A DNA stretch of 64,000 nt from Epiperipatus broadwayi (taxonomy: Eukaryota; Onychophora; Udeonychophora; Euonychophora; Peripatidae), in assembly GCA_028023455.1 (NCBI GenBank), contig JAQFVV010006245.1, forward strand, positions 4,893,276 to 4,957,275. The letters run 5' to 3'. Positions 10,850 through 23,700 of the stretch are shown here, piece by piece. The notes beneath the pieces are model-generated. The model ran no database searches and was not told the DNA's origin. It saw nothing but the letters and a program-made list of their open reading frames with translations. The position numbers were made by a program, and so were the translations under genes. Position 1 is the stretch's first letter, and each line of letters opens with the position of its first letter.

Positions 10850-12852
10850 TAATATAAAATATAACAGCAATAATATATATAATAACAATAATCATACACA
10901 TAAAAGCTCTTTTCAGAAAATATTATTTTTTGCCCTTTTCAATGTGTTGAAACTATTTTACAATTATAATCTGCATTGCATACATAGTGACATCTACCTC
11001 TTTCATATAAAATTAAGTATAATCTATTATAACAATAATGTAATATTTACAAGTCATTAAAAAAATCCTGTATAAATGTTGACTATATAATTTTCGGTAC
11101 TAGCCTTATAGTTAAAGATGCTGCTCTATGGCACTGTTTTCACGCTAAAACACATAAAAATGCCGTTTCCACGGCCGACATGTTCGAACCCGCGTTTTCT
11201 ATAATACAGCTTTTTTGTTGTGCTACAGATTGATGTCGCGTCGCAGTACAGCATGTATGTTGCGTCGCAGCAATTACATTTTCCGAATTTGCACAGTTTA
11301 TAAAATGGTTATGGCTTGGTTAGAGGGTGTGTTTTTTTTAATTGGACAGAAATGTTGTTTTCATTGGATTTTTTTTTATTTTAAAGTATTGAAATGTTCA
11401 GATTTTGTAAAGTAATAATTATCAGACTCTTTACACCGTACTATATTGAAGTTTTAATTGAGAAAATGTTGACAAGATATATGTGTAAAGTGAGTTGGAA
11501 TTAGGTAACGCGTCAAGTAACGTACTGTTCGTAACATTCCATGAGCCAAACAAGATTCTACCGTGTATATATTTTTGAAGTAAAAAAGAACGGTAACACA
11601 AAAATATCCAGTAAGAAAAGTACAATTATGCACGGTTTTTTTGTAAATTTCATAAAAATCATATATTATAAACATAATTAATAAGTAAAGAAGACATTTT
11701 TGTTGTTGTCTAAAAAAGTTTTACTTTTTTTTTTTTCTCCAACTACGGTTATACTTTGTTGAATATAGTTTATATGATTTTGATATTTTTTATTTTAGCA
11801 TTACAAACAACAGAACACTAAACGTAAACCTAACCCTAAAACTAACCGTAACAACTTTTACTTTTTGTTGTCATTCTATTTGAAATAAAAAATAGCGGTA
11901 ATATCTATTTGTCTGTAAAAAAAAAAAAAATTTAAAACAAAGACTAAAAAAGTAAAAAATAGCGATAACACAATAATATATGTTTCTCTGTAGAAATAAA
12001 ATGTAAAAGGAAGACTAAGAAATTTGACTTTTTATTCCGATTATGAGTTTTTAAACAACAAGAAAAAAAAAGCCGTAACCCCAGTAAAAAAATCTCCGAT
12101 AGAAAATTAATTTTTCTAATAAAGCAAACTAAAAAACACGAATCAAATTGTAATGTGTTTATTTTATTTTACATTTATTATTATCATTTATTTTGTATAT
12201 GTTAATAAAAAATAATATTTAAAATTAAATAATATTTAAAAAAGACGATTTTCTTTTGTTTTTATTTTCGCATTACACATCAAAATGATTATAATTAACG
12301 GCCCGGGAATGATCATATTTTATAGTTTTAGCGTGAAAATGGCACCATCGAACGACGTCTTTATCTATAAGACAAGCACCAAATTTTCCATTCATATATC
12401 ATTATCCAGTAATTAGTTAAATTAATTAATGTTTTATATATATATTCATACAATTATTTTTGTTGTAATTAATGTAATTGGTTTCATATATCTTCCTTCT
12501 ATTAGGTTATTTAATATAGTTTAAAGATTTTGTATTTTTTATACAATCCATTACATGTTTATATTTTAAATAATGACTGTACAAGGCAGGTCTATCATCT
12601 GTTCTATTAATTGCATTATTATGTTCATTTGCTCTTTCATCTAATTCTTTCACTGTTTGTCCTCAGTAAACCATACTGCCTGCAATTTCCACAAGTAATT
12701 TTGTACACAATTCCCTTTTTATATTTCATATCATCTCGTATTTTATAATTACCTATTAATTTATCAAGATTTTTATTTTTTTGGTAATGTATGATCAATT
12801 TTAGGGAAATATGAAAATAGTTAAAAAACGAAATTAAATCAAGAAATAACAC
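10850..12852 (-). mobile_element. Penelope-like element fragment, left (minus) arm, split by hAT-like insertion
   Basis: 10850-11095 and 12381-12852 together are the inverted counterpart of 13390-13935. The join is restored by removing the TIR element at 11096-12380. On the minus strand, 12852 down to about 12500 encodes part of a PLE C-terminus: a KNLDKLIGNYK linker, then GIVYKITCGNC, the start of a GIY-YIG endonuclease domain. The frame then shifts and carries stop codons. GIY-YIG nicks target DNA for PLE insertion; this copy is dead. Confidence 0.7.
11096..12380 (+). mobile_element. hAT-like TIR transposon, copy B (complete, non-coding)
   Basis: A 1285-bp element with imperfect inverted ends of about 50 bases: left GGTACTAGCCTTATAG, right (reverse complement) GGTGCTTGTCTTATAG, both continuing to a shared TTTTCACGCTAAAAC. 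It is flanked by the 8-bp direct repeat TAATTTTC / AAATTTTC (one mismatch). The uninterrupted target is visible in the other PLE arm near 13745-13765, which confirms the duplication. An 8-bp duplication is typical of hAT transposons. No transposase is encoded, so it is non-autonomous. The interior has repeats of a short A-rich motif (around 11860-12110). Confidence 0.75.
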
Positions 12853-13389
12853 GTTGTTATTTATAATAATTTAATAATTTATAACAAAAGACTTATATAT
12901 AATAAAGAATTTAATAATAATATATACAATATAAAATTTACAAAAATTGAATTTGATGTTAAAATAAAGTATTTAGATATAGATAATGCTAACAAAATTA
13001 TATTCAAACATTTCATTAAAGAAGATAAATTAAGAAAGATAGTTTTTATAGATTCACAATAGGCATGGATACAAAAGATGGCAGTGTATTAAAAATTTTA
13101 AACATAAAAATGATAGATATAATGCAAATAAAAATATAGCTACTTTACAAAAGAAACAAATTATTGAATTATATACTACTTATGGGTATAACCCTAAAAG
13201 TATTGAAAATATACTTTTTAATTATAAACGACCTAATTTAAATATTAATAATAATTGTATTATAAATAATAATATCATTCTAAGAATAATAAAAAATGGA
13301 TAATGGATAAAACTATCATATTTCTCTAAAATTTATTATACATTACTAAAAAATAAAAAATTATATAGATAAAAGCATTAACATAAAAT
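12853..13389 (+). pseudogene. Spacer between the PLE arms with decayed PLE-like coding sequence
   Basis: AT-rich stretch separating the two inverted GIY-YIG arms. A broken plus-strand reading frame around 13150-13270 gives YTTYGYNPKSIENILFNYKR, similar in pattern to the segment between the PLE RT thumb and linker (N-GYP...I). Stop codons and shifts prevent a longer reading. The assignment is tentative. Confidence 0.35.
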
Positions 13390-13935
13390 AGTCAATTAGT
13401 AAAAGTCTTGACAAATTGATAGGAAATTGTATATAAAATTACTTGTGGAAATTTCAGTATGGTTTACTATGGACATACAAGGAAACAATTAGATGAAAGA
13501 GCAAAAGAACATAATAATGCAATAAATAAAAGAGTTCATAGATCTGCCTTATATATTCATTATTTGAAATATGGACATAAAATAGATTATGTAAAAAATA
13601 TAAAACCTTCAAGCTATATTAAAGAACCTAATAGAAGGAAGATATATGAAAACAATTACATTAGTTATGAACAAAAATAATTGTATGAATATATACAAAA
13701 CATCAATTAATTTAACTAATTATTGGCTAATGATAAATGAATGGAAAATTATATAGTCAACATTTATATATGTTTTTTTTTTATGACTTGTAAATATTGT
13801 ATTATTGTTATAATAGGTTATAGTTAATTTTATATAAAAGAGATACATGTCGCTATGTATGCAATGTAGTTCGTAATATTTGCTGAAAAGTGCTTTTATG
13901 TTATTGCTGTTATGTAAAGATATTTTATATTATAT
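13390..13935 (+). mobile_element. Penelope-like element fragment, right (plus) arm with GIY-YIG ORF
   Basis: Plus-strand counterpart of the left arm. The ORF 13459-13680 (73 codons) begins MVYYGHTRKQLDERAKEH, the YxG...R...H core of a GIY-YIG nuclease. It continues through the C-terminal half (YLKYGHKIDYVKNIK ... NRRKIYENNYI). The preceding linker/CCHH part (DKLIGN ... ITCGN) lies just upstream in another frame. The 3' UTR runs to about 13935 and mirrors 10850-11095. The reverse transcriptase is absent. Confidence 0.7.
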
Positions 13936-14223
13936 CATGATTTATTTAAATAAGTGTGTGTATATCTTGATTAAAAATTAATCAGTAGTTAGTTATACGG
14001 TGATTTAATATCTAAATATAGATTTGGAATTTCTCTATTCTCTTTATCTTTAAGTATGCTTATACTGTGGAATTGCATACATAACTCATTATTCATCAAT
14101 TAAATTTGTGATATTAATTTGTTTTATAATACATACACAGTCATATAATAATTCCAAATTTCTTTTCAACATTGTTTATTATTGCAGATATTTTTTAATA
14201 AATTTATATATATGTATGTTTAG

Positions 14224-14373
14224 GTGTAGTGATGCATTACGTAAAAATAAAACTTTAATAAGTCATGAACAAAGAGAATATCAGAAAGAGTTAGAACGCA
14301 ATTATCAACGTTTTGTAGAAGGTTTACGACCAATGATAACTAATAATACTGGAACATTAAAAAAATCCAAAAG
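14224..14373 (+). CDS. Internal exon of an unrecognised host gene
   Basis: A 150-base open segment bounded by a TATGTTTAG acceptor and an AAAAG|GTAAGA donor. Codons begin after one base of a split codon and end with two bases (AG) of another. It encodes 49 residues including [19 protein letters not shown] and [16 protein letters not shown]: a charged helical stretch followed by a basic tail. Codon use and conservation-like composition differ from the surrounding AT-rich DNA. It joins in phase to 37360-37408, giving the C terminus of a protein. The family is not recognised. The downstream intron is full of TEs. Confidence 0.65.
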
Positions 14374-14377
14374 GTAA

Positions 14378-15335
14378 GATATATGTATATCAATTTATAT
14401 TATTTAATACTAGAAAGTACAAACTTTAGTTGAAACTGTAACTAACAATTAAGAATTCACTAAACCAGTAAGCACTAAATGATGATCTCACTCATATTGT
14501 TTAATATGAAAGCTGACAGAATCAAGTGGTACTTATGTTTAGCATTCTATTGTAATATATATTTTTAAAGTAGAATTTATTTAATTCAATTACTTTTTTT
14601 TTATTTGTTTGTTTGGAAGTTTATAAATAATAATGTGATTTTTGCATTATTATATTGCTGTAAATGTCTTTTTTGCAAGAAACAAAATACTTCAGTAACA
14701 GTTTATAGATCTGCATACAGTGAAGAAAGAAGTATATTGTGTCATCATATGAGCTCACAAAGAACCTCATAGAGTTTAAAGTAGGTAAAAAGTTTATACT
14801 AAATAGTTAAAAAAATAAACACCTAAATAAATACTTGTGAACTTAAAATCAGGCCAACCTTACTGATATTGAATCAAATATATTTGTTTCAAAATAACTG
14901 TAAATAAAGTTAAAAATCCTGTAAATTATTAAATAGACAACTATTATTTGTAAAGTCTGCAATATTTAATAATTATATTTAAGATCTTAGGAGATTTTGT
15001 ATTAATTTGCATTGTTACTTTCATAATGTACATAAATATTATAGGTAAAAAAATTTTGAATAGAAGAGATAAAGATTGATCCATATTTACAAAAATTAAA
15101 TGTAAATATAGGAAAATCTTTAAAAAAAAAGATGGGAAAATATTTTATGAAAAGTTCATTTTATTTTTAGTTAAATTAAAAAGGAAGAGACATGCTAGTT
15201 TGACAAAACACTATAATTAGTTAATTAAAGTTTTGTGATTAAGGGATTATCTCTAAGAAAACAGACAAACAGGCTGTAAAAGATTAAAAAAACAATTTTT
15301 GATAAGCAAGAGTGGGGATTTGACATACAGGAAAA
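14378..15335. other. Intron sequence, no recognised feature
   Basis: First kilobase of the presumed 23-kb intron. AT-rich with A/T homopolymers; no exon, repeat partner or RNA gene was supported. Confidence 0.35.
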
Positions 15336-16525
15336 AAAAATATTTGGTAGTTTTATAATAGCGTGTTGAAACCGCCTGAGGGTTGTTATTTCTATGACAG
15401 TTCACAGAAATATGCCGTTTAGGTGGCCTCCACTATTGAACGTTCTATTTCTAATGCGTAAGCCTAGAAATAGTCCGTTGATACGTGGTGGCTGTGTCTA
15501 TTTCTATGCTAATGCACAGAAACATGACATTTAATCTGCTGCAGAAGCTATCGTGTCAGCTTACAGCTCAGATTTGTGTTACGCATTTTGGATGTGTGAT
15601 CACATTTCACTTTTGGATACAGTATTGTGTGAGGGTGGCTGGAATTGCGAATGTCAAAACTCCCCCTCTATCTCCCAAGTTTTATGAATGTCTACTAACA
15701 ATTATGAGCATAGTCTCATGCTTCCGTAGACCAGATTTCCTGCTCAAAAAATTCGGCAAGTGTAGGTGCAAGTGTGATTTGGATCAAATCACGCTCTAAG
15801 TCACGTTTCTATGAGAACAACTGCGAGCTTAATTAAATGGCTGAAATAGGAAAGTTTCCGAATGTCAAAGTTCTCTGACTGCTGGAAGGGTTATCAAACA
15901 AAAGAGGATTGAAGCTGCATGCGTGCTGTTCCTGAAGAGCCAAAAAAGTTTGTTTTAATTGCCGTATATATTTGTTGTTGTAATTACCGTAAAAAGTTTG
16001 TCAATCTTCGAGTTGCGTTACCCTATTTGGTTAAGAACTGTATCCCCCACCCCAAAAAAAGTTTGACTTATTGTTGGAAATGTTACCGTTAAATGGAAAT
16101 ATATTTATTTGTAATTTAAAAAAAAAAAAAGTTGATTTCATAGAATTTATCAAACCAAAAATAAAAATAATGAAAAGAATAAAAAGTAACTACATTTTAA
16201 AATTAATTTTGATTTATGTATTTCTTTATTATTTTAAAATTGATTTGTGATATTACTTTTAAATGTGATAAACAAACCAAAAAAAAAAATGCCGGCCCGA
16301 AAATATAAGTAATGAAAAGAATAAAAATTAAGTACTTTTTTAAATTCATTTTGATTTATGCATTTTTTTTGTTAACAAAAAATTTATTTCATATTACTTT
16401 TAAATGTGATAAACAAACCAAACCCCCCCCCTACCCCGGTAACATTATATTTATCTTTGTTTACAAACCAACCACACCCTCAGGCGGTTTCAACACTCTT
16501 ATTATAAAACTACCAAATATTTTTA
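15336..16525. mobile_element. Non-autonomous TIR DNA transposon (about 1.19 kb)
   Basis: The ends are inverted repeats of about 50 bases: left 15336-15385 and right 16473-16525. They share AAAAATATTTGGTAGTTTT, ATAATA and TGTTGAAACCGCCTGAGGGT. The interior is less AT-rich than its surroundings (15380-15960) and then changes to A-rich sequence with a tandem duplication. The ORF 15485-15799 has no recognisable transposase motif. A clear target-site duplication could not be set because both flanks are A/T runs, so the superfamily is undetermined. Confidence 0.7.
16150..16425 (+). repeat. Tandem duplication inside the 1.19-kb TIR element
   Basis: Two adjacent units of about 130-145 bases. Both contain AATGAAAAGAATAAAAA, a TTTTGATTTATG block and ATTACTTTTAAATGTGATAA, and end AACAAACCAAA followed by a homopolymer (A or C). 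The units are diverged but collinear. Confidence 0.65.
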
Positions 16526-19500
16526 TTAGACATAAGAGAGACTATATAAAAAAATTAAAACTGAGATAATGCACTCAGATTCTGTCATTTGGAGAGAGAG
16601 AGAGAGTCACCTTCTTTCAAATCTTTATCCTGAAGAATTTTCCTGTAGATTTATTCTGTCATGGATTCATAAATAGACTTATTTTGTCATTTTGGATAAA
16701 GAATGCTTGAAACTGGCGTTCCGTGCAAAACCCAAGCTAGAGAACATCAGAACCAAGTATAACCATGGCAAATTACCATAGTTCGATAAAAAATCCTTTC
16801 TAGTATTAATTTTATTTTGACTACAGTGAACAAATTTTCTGTGGAAATGAATTTCAACAAGATTCTCTAAATGTAGCAAAAGATATACATCTGCTTTTTG
16901 AAATATAAATTTTCCACAGTGAAAGATGCTATTCCATGCCATAGAGTTAATAATAACGTGAAAGGCTGAAATCTTTGACAGATGCGTCTTAAAAATGCTT
17001 ACAGCTAATAGTAAATAATAATTTGAAGGTAATAATAATACATATGTCTTGATAGAAATTTGTTTCTTTTGGTCAAAAATTGCTCTAGCTTATTGAAATG
17101 AAGAGGTATTTAATGCAAGAAATTCATTGAGACTTAAACTTGGGAGTTAAGAAAGGAAAAAATGGAAGAAAGAAATGTTAAAAGATATTATAATTTTAGA
17201 AAGGTGCCTTCTCAATAAGAGGGGATTAGTCATAATAAGGTATTTTTGTTGTTGTTAGTGTATATAGATCATTTTTGTTTTTTATTTATTTGTAAAATAT
17301 TTTTTATTATTTTGTAATATATTGAATAATTTTTTTGCAAATGTATATATATATAGTTCATGTTCAAGAATTGAATATATTATTAGCAATCTATAACAGG
17401 TGAAGTATGACAATGAAAGCTAGATATTGGAGACCTTTTGAATAAGTATTTTTTTTCTCTATATTTGAAAGAAGTGTGCTAATATAATATTTTCTAACAC
17501 ATTATTTGGGGCATTTATTTTTATTATATATGTCTGTGCGTATAGGCATGAATAATTTTTTGAATTAAACTCATTTTTTAAATAAACCTTAGGTTTTTGT
17601 TACTTAAAAATAAATTTAGAGTTCTTGCTGTTCTTAATTAAATCTTGTCCCACCTAGTTAATTAAATAACTCATTTACGTTTCTGGATATATGTCAGTAT
17701 ATTAATATATGAATTAATATACTGTAAGAGAAATACTTCATCAGGTGTATTCTTTCATAAAAAGAAAATGGCCATCTAGGGACCTGTTTGGTATATCCTG
17801 CTTATAAATGAATCTTCTAGTTAATATGATTGTTAGTTCAACCTTCACATGATGATCAGGAAATACAACCCATATTTTTTTTAAAGTTTTTCAATATAAT
17901 CTTTTTAAAATGGGAATATATAATTTGATCATCATCCTAATCATGAATTAAAAAGTGAGATCAGGATTTTCTTCTATATTAAATAAAATATTTGCTTAAC
18001 TTTTCATCCGTCTATTCATGCTTTGTGCTCATTTTATATTTCCTACATTATAATGTATTTATAATCCTTGTTCTAAACTTTGTTAATTGTATGATAATAT
18101 TTTTTTCTTATATATGTTGATATGCTTTAAGAAGTTATAATTTTTTATCTATGTTGTTTCTGGGGTTTTTTTTGTTCAGTTTAATGCTTATCTGTGCTAC
18201 GCACCATAATGATAGTTATTTTTAAACAAATAAATATTGGTAAAACATATGCATTTAAGTTTTGGTAAAACTTTAGTGGGAATGTATAAAAGATATATAT
18301 TATCTTGTGTGTGCTAAATTTTTTTCTGCATTGAAATTGTAAAACAAAGAAATATTAATTTTTTCCTATATTATTATTTAAAGCTGTAAAAGGGATGAAT
18401 TTAACTTATATATCTATGGTCATTCATATCAGTACTTTTTGTTGTTTTTTTTAAGTTATATTAATAAATATGTTGCTAATTAATTAACCAAGTCTATTCT
18501 CATTTCAATTTTATTCTCAAATATGTTCTTTTTCATGTGTTTAGTTAAAACAAGTTTATAAATATTACAATAAGTATAGCTTGTATGCTAATATCATTCT
18601 TAGTATCTTTGCTTATTTGATCTAGAACCAAGGATTATAATGAGAAAAAAAAATGGTATAAATAAGGAAGAGTTTGAATTAAGATCTGAAGATTAGTCCT
18701 TTATCAGAAATTGGCAGTCATTATCATCACAGTGCCAGTCATCAATGCAAATAAAAGCTATTCTGTTTGATCATCATCAATAATTTAAAAGCCAAGTATG
18801 TGATGTCATATAATATAATTGAATTTGTTTTGAAGTTAGTGAAAAGATCAAGAATATTTAATTTACTACTTATTTGTATTAAATAAATTGTTAAGTGGCA
18901 AAATGCCCATTAATGATAAAATATTAAAAATATGTAGAGACTAACCAGATTGTTTATGGTTCACATCAGTATCTAATACTATTTATCTATCTTGAATTTG
19001 GAAGATTCCAAGTTTGATATTTATTTGTATTTCCCCCCATTATTTTTGGAAACCAATGTGTGGTTATTTAATAGCTGAGTCACTTTTTATTGTATCCTAT
19101 TTCTATATGCACCTCTTTGCTTTCTTTTTGGTAGCGCTGCAGACTTTTGTGACAAAATAAATTTTCTATATGTATTCTGTCCCTTTATAAAAGTAAAAAA
19201 AGGTTCAAAAGCTAAAATATTCCTGGATTGAAGCCCAAATTAGCACTCTTGGTGTTTAAATGTCACATGACTACACAAAAAAGTAAATTATTATGTGTTA
19301 TCTTGTTTTTTCTCTCTCAAATGGAAAATAATTATTTTTTAATCATTTTTGCTTTAAGAATTAAATTAAATTTCTTCTTGAAAATGTTGCTTCTCAATTA
19401 TTTGGTATCAATATGAGTAAATTTTTTGTATACAATTGGTTAATTACAAAAAGGTTTGTTAAATATATGAACAACAAAGATTCTTAGTAGATAAAAGAAA

Positions 19501-19625
19501 ATAATATCTATCTATATATATTTTTACTTTTTTGTCTCATTATTCTTTTGATGAAATAAAAAAAAATGTTTTATATAAACTTGTAAGATTTTTTTTTTTT
19601 TACTTATTTATAAAAACATTTGTAG
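16526..19625. other. Intron sequence, no recognised feature
   Basis: About 3.1 kb of AT-rich sequence with a short (GA)n tract at 16592-16606 and A/T runs. Stretches of moderate complexity (16600-16950) contain no spliceable open segment that could be supported. Confidence 0.35.
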
Positions 19626-19912
19626 TAGAGATGTCTGCCCATCCCTTGTATATGTATTAAATGGATTATGTCCTGTACATGAGGGGTCAGATTGACTTTA
19701 GGTCAACATGATTGAGACAAGAATCTTGGCCTCAGAGCATTCCATCATCAGATTTTAAATTGGATGGATGGTTGGAGAGTTGGAATGTGAAATGGATTGA
19801 AGCCTGTCCATTAAAGTATGAAGATTGACTATCTTAATATACATCTGAGCACTTATTGCATATATGTATAGATATGATAATCTGGACCAACTGATGATTG
19901 CTGGTTTAGTAT
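19626..19912 (+). repeat. R1 repeat, 5' half, interrupted by the Gypsy element
   Basis: Matches the inverted R1 copy at 35037-35268, through CATCATCAGATTTT, GATTGAAGCCTGTCCATTAAAGTATGAAGA and CTGGACCAACTGATGA to CTGGTTTAG. The match breaks at 19912 and resumes at 25491, showing that the Gypsy element is inserted in R1. The last five bases AGTAT (19908-19912) are the left copy of the target duplication. Confidence 0.8.
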
Positions 19913-20723
19913 TGCTGTGTACAGCCACTCACTCGGCTTAACCATCAGGTAAATAGACAGCAGAAACCAATGGCGCCCTGCTAGACCATATTCACTTAGT
20001 ATTTGTTTAAACATGCACTTAACATCAAACCAAGAAATGAAAGTGGATAAAACCTACTGCCTGTATACCTGAGTTATATTTTATTGAATTACTAGTGTAC
20101 TCACTTCACGTGATTTCCCTATACGTGATTTCATATAATACTGGTTATTAATACATTGCTCATAATTTGCTTATAATTCTTGATAGTGTTATATTTTGAA
20201 CCTTTACTTAGTTATTTCTATTTGAACTCATTTATTTTGGTTACAATATATATAGTTATAAGACAATTAAGTTTAACTTACGAACGCTGGCCATGAAGGC
20301 ATACAAAAAACATAATCTAGACCGGTGTGGCCTGCAAAGTTCCTAGGTCCACTTTTTAACCTTCAGTGGTGGAATTCACTGGGTTTGTTCCGTTGCTAAG
20401 TTAAAACTCTTGACCTTCGTGTGCATTCAATGAGTTCTCCGCTACAAGTGCTGCTTAGTTATTTTTTGTTCCTTCTTTTTTCTTGTTAAGGAATGTTTCA
20501 GAAACCAATTAATTTTCAGCTATTGTCTACTTTTAGTAATCAGCACTTTTAATCTAGCTGCTTAATTAGTTTCTGATCTGAAGCACTTATCTTTAATAGC
20601 ATACCAAATTTAATTACAAAATTCCTGTCTATTTCTTTTAATAAAACTTATTTTAATAAAACATTAATTATTATATACGTATAATTTTCTTTTAACAAAA
20701 CATTATTATACACGTATATAGCA
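19913..20723 (-). repeat. 3' LTR of the Gypsy element (long form, 811 bp)
   Basis: Its first 57 bases and last about 475 bases match the 5' LTR closely, but 19970-20246 (about 277 bases) replaces a different 52-base segment of the other LTR. The polypurine tract lies just outside at 20724-20735 (minus strand AAGTGGTGGAGG). Confidence 0.88.
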
Positions 20724-20741
20724 CCTCCACCACTTCAGAAA

Positions 20742-23700
20742 TTATGGTTTCTGAAGTCTTACATAGTCTTTTAAGTAAGCGGGTTCTTTTCTTGTTCTCG
20801 AAGATCTGCGTGATGTTTTCTCTTCTAATGGCGTTTTGTTAGTCTCTTGATCGTCGTATTTCTCTTCTACTGGTGTTTCGTTGGCTCCTTCAGTTTCTTG
20901 ATCATCGGATTTCTCTTCGCATTTGGGAATGCGCGGTGCTGCAGTACTTTCGGTTTGCACTAATTCTTCTTGACGTCTCACATGATTTATATGCTTGCGC
21001 GTTGTTTTTCCAGTTTCTGTCTCTACAAGTATTATTTGTTTTGACAGAATTTCTTTTACGAAGGCCTTCACCCAGTGTTTCCTGATAACGTCTCTAACCC
21101 AGACTTTTTCTCCTTTGGAGTAAATAGTATCTCCAGTGTTGCTTTCGTAATGTGTAAAGTTTTGTTCTGGGTGGATTAACGATAGTTTCGTGCGTAATTT
21201 CCGTCCAAAAATTAATTCTGCAGGAGATTTGCCTGTAGCACACGGAGTACTATGTTGATATAATAAGGCAGAATGTAAGGTGTCTTGTATATTTGCAGTG
21301 CCTTCCTTCCGTAACATTTGCTTCAAAGTTTGTACTGCCTTTTCTGCAATACCATTGGACTCCGGGTGATATGGGGGCGTGGCTAAGTGTTTAATTCCCC
21401 ATTCGGTGAGAAATTCTTCAAATTTAGTGGATGTGAAACTGGTACCATTGTCAGACACAATTGTTTCAGGAATCCCATGAAAAGCAAAAATCTCCTTCAG
21501 TTTTGCGATTGTTTTTTCGGTACTGGTGTTTTTCACTACTCTATATTCCGTCCACTTTGAATAAGGGTCGATCACTTTCAAAAATATAAAGCCGTGAAAC
21601 GGTCCAGCGTGGTCAACGTGATTACGGCTCCACGCTCTTTCAGCTGCCGGCCAAGCAGCATATTTTTTCTCATGCATATTTGCATTTACTTGGCAACTTT
21701 CACATGATTTCACATATTTCTCTATATCAATATTTATTGCAGGCCACCATATGTAACTACGAGCCAGAGCTTTGGCCCGCACTATCCCAGGATGACCTTG
21801 ATGAATTAAGTGAAGAATCTTATTCCGCCCACTGCTCGGTATCAACACTCTATCATTCATTAAAATGCATCCCTTGTTTATGGACAATCTTTGTCTTACG
21901 TCCCATAAAGTTTTATGTAGTCTCTCGGGCCGACTTTGTGGCCAGCCTTTGCTGATCCATTTACTTAAGTGTTTATATCCATTGTCAGCTTTAGTCCAAT
22001 TAGCTACCTTTTCACTGGTTATTAATTCGTTGTTCCAATTATCGATATAGTTAATAGTTTGGTCGTCGTTTTGTAGTTCAGCTTTAATGGGCATTCTTGA
22101 CAGTGCGTCTGCGTGTTTAATGATCTTTCCTTTTTTGAAATTTAGATCAAAATCATAGCCTGTCAACAGATTAACCCAATGTAACATTCTAGGGCTTAGA
22201 TGATCAGGTGCAGTTTTATTTTTTGCTAATAATCCCAACAGCGGTTTATGATCGGTAAAGATTTTAAACTGTCGACCATACAAATATTGGTGAAACTTTT
22301 TTATTGCAAATATGATAGCCAACGCCTCTTTATCAAGTTGACTATAATTTTGCTCAGCTTTTGTTAATGTTCTTGAAGCGTAGACAATTGGTCGCTCGCC
22401 GTCAGCTACTGTATGGCTTAAGACTGCCCCTACTCCAACTTCGGATGCATCTGTTGTCAATATCAATTCGAGGCTACTGTCGTAATGTACTAATAAGCTG
22501 TTTGACGTTAATAATTCTTTAGTGTTACAAAAAGCTTTTTTTTGGGTTTGATCCCAAATCCATTTTTGGTTCTTTTTTAATAAATTGTATAGCGGTTTTG
22601 CTATGTGAGCTTTCCCCTTAAGAAAAACTTTAAAATAATTAAGAAGTCCTAAGAAAGCTTGAAGTTCTTTAACATTTCTGGGTCTTCGTGCTTCCTTTAT
22701 GGCTGCAATTTTTTGAGGGTCGGGTCTTTTCCCCTTTTTTGAGATTATGTGTCCCAGGAATTTTAATTCAGTTGCCATCCAGATACATTTGTCTGCGTTT
22801 ATTTTAGCTCCGAAACTACATAACTTGTCGCAAACTTTTAAAACTCGTTCACGTAATTCCTCTTCTGAATTGGCCACGACCAAAATGTCATCAAAATACG
22901 GTGTTACACCATCCAATTGCTGGAACAGCATGTCCATTTTGGCCTGGAAAATGTTTGGTGCAACCGTAATTCCATAAGGCAATCTATTATACTTAAACAA
23001 TCCCTTATGTGTTGTAATAGTTAGCAATTCTGATGTGCATTCAGAAACTGGTATCTGGTGAAATGCGGCCTTTAAATCAATTTTAGCATAGTGAGTTGCC
23101 TTTTGCATATTTGCTAGTATTTCTCTGACATTAGGTACAGGATACTGACTTTTAGTGAGGTTTTTATTTATTGTGGTCCTATAATCTCCGCAAATGCGAA
23201 TCTGCCCATTTGGTTTAGTTATAACCACGATTGGAGTCGCCCATTCCGTTTTCTCGACTGGCGTTAATACACCCTTACTAACCAGATTTATCAACTCTTG
23301 TTCTACCTTAGTTTGCAGCGCAAAAGGAACTTTTCTGGGTCTGCAGATAACGGGTGTCGCGCCACCTTGTAGCTCTATGTTTATAGGCGTCGTAATAATT
23401 TTTCCCTCATCACTTTTAAATAATTCACAATATTTATTTCTCATTTCTTGCTCAATAGCAACTTTATTTATTACACATATCTCTATTCCCAAAGCATCGA
23501 ACCATTCCCTACCTATAATAGGATTTAGACCGCCTTGTACTATATATAACGGTAGTGTTCGAATCTTACTATTTAATTCAATCTGAGCCATCACCTTCCC
23601 TAATATTTTCATACTATTTCCGCTAGCGTCTTTTGCCCTTAAACTTGTCTTCATTAATAAAGGAGGGTTTTTTCGATTTTTCGCTACTTTTTCCCAGTCT

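Noticed and set aside
11815-11860. Telomere-like CCTAACCCTAAAACTAACCG
   Set aside because: Only two imperfect units, inside a TIR transposon; not an array.
15485-15799. 104-codon ORF in the TIR element as a transposase
   Set aside because: No DDE/D or zinc-finger pattern; Cys-rich look is not organised.
20873-23586. Several plus-strand ORFs across the Gypsy region
   Set aside because: They are antisense shadows of the intact minus-strand pol frame.
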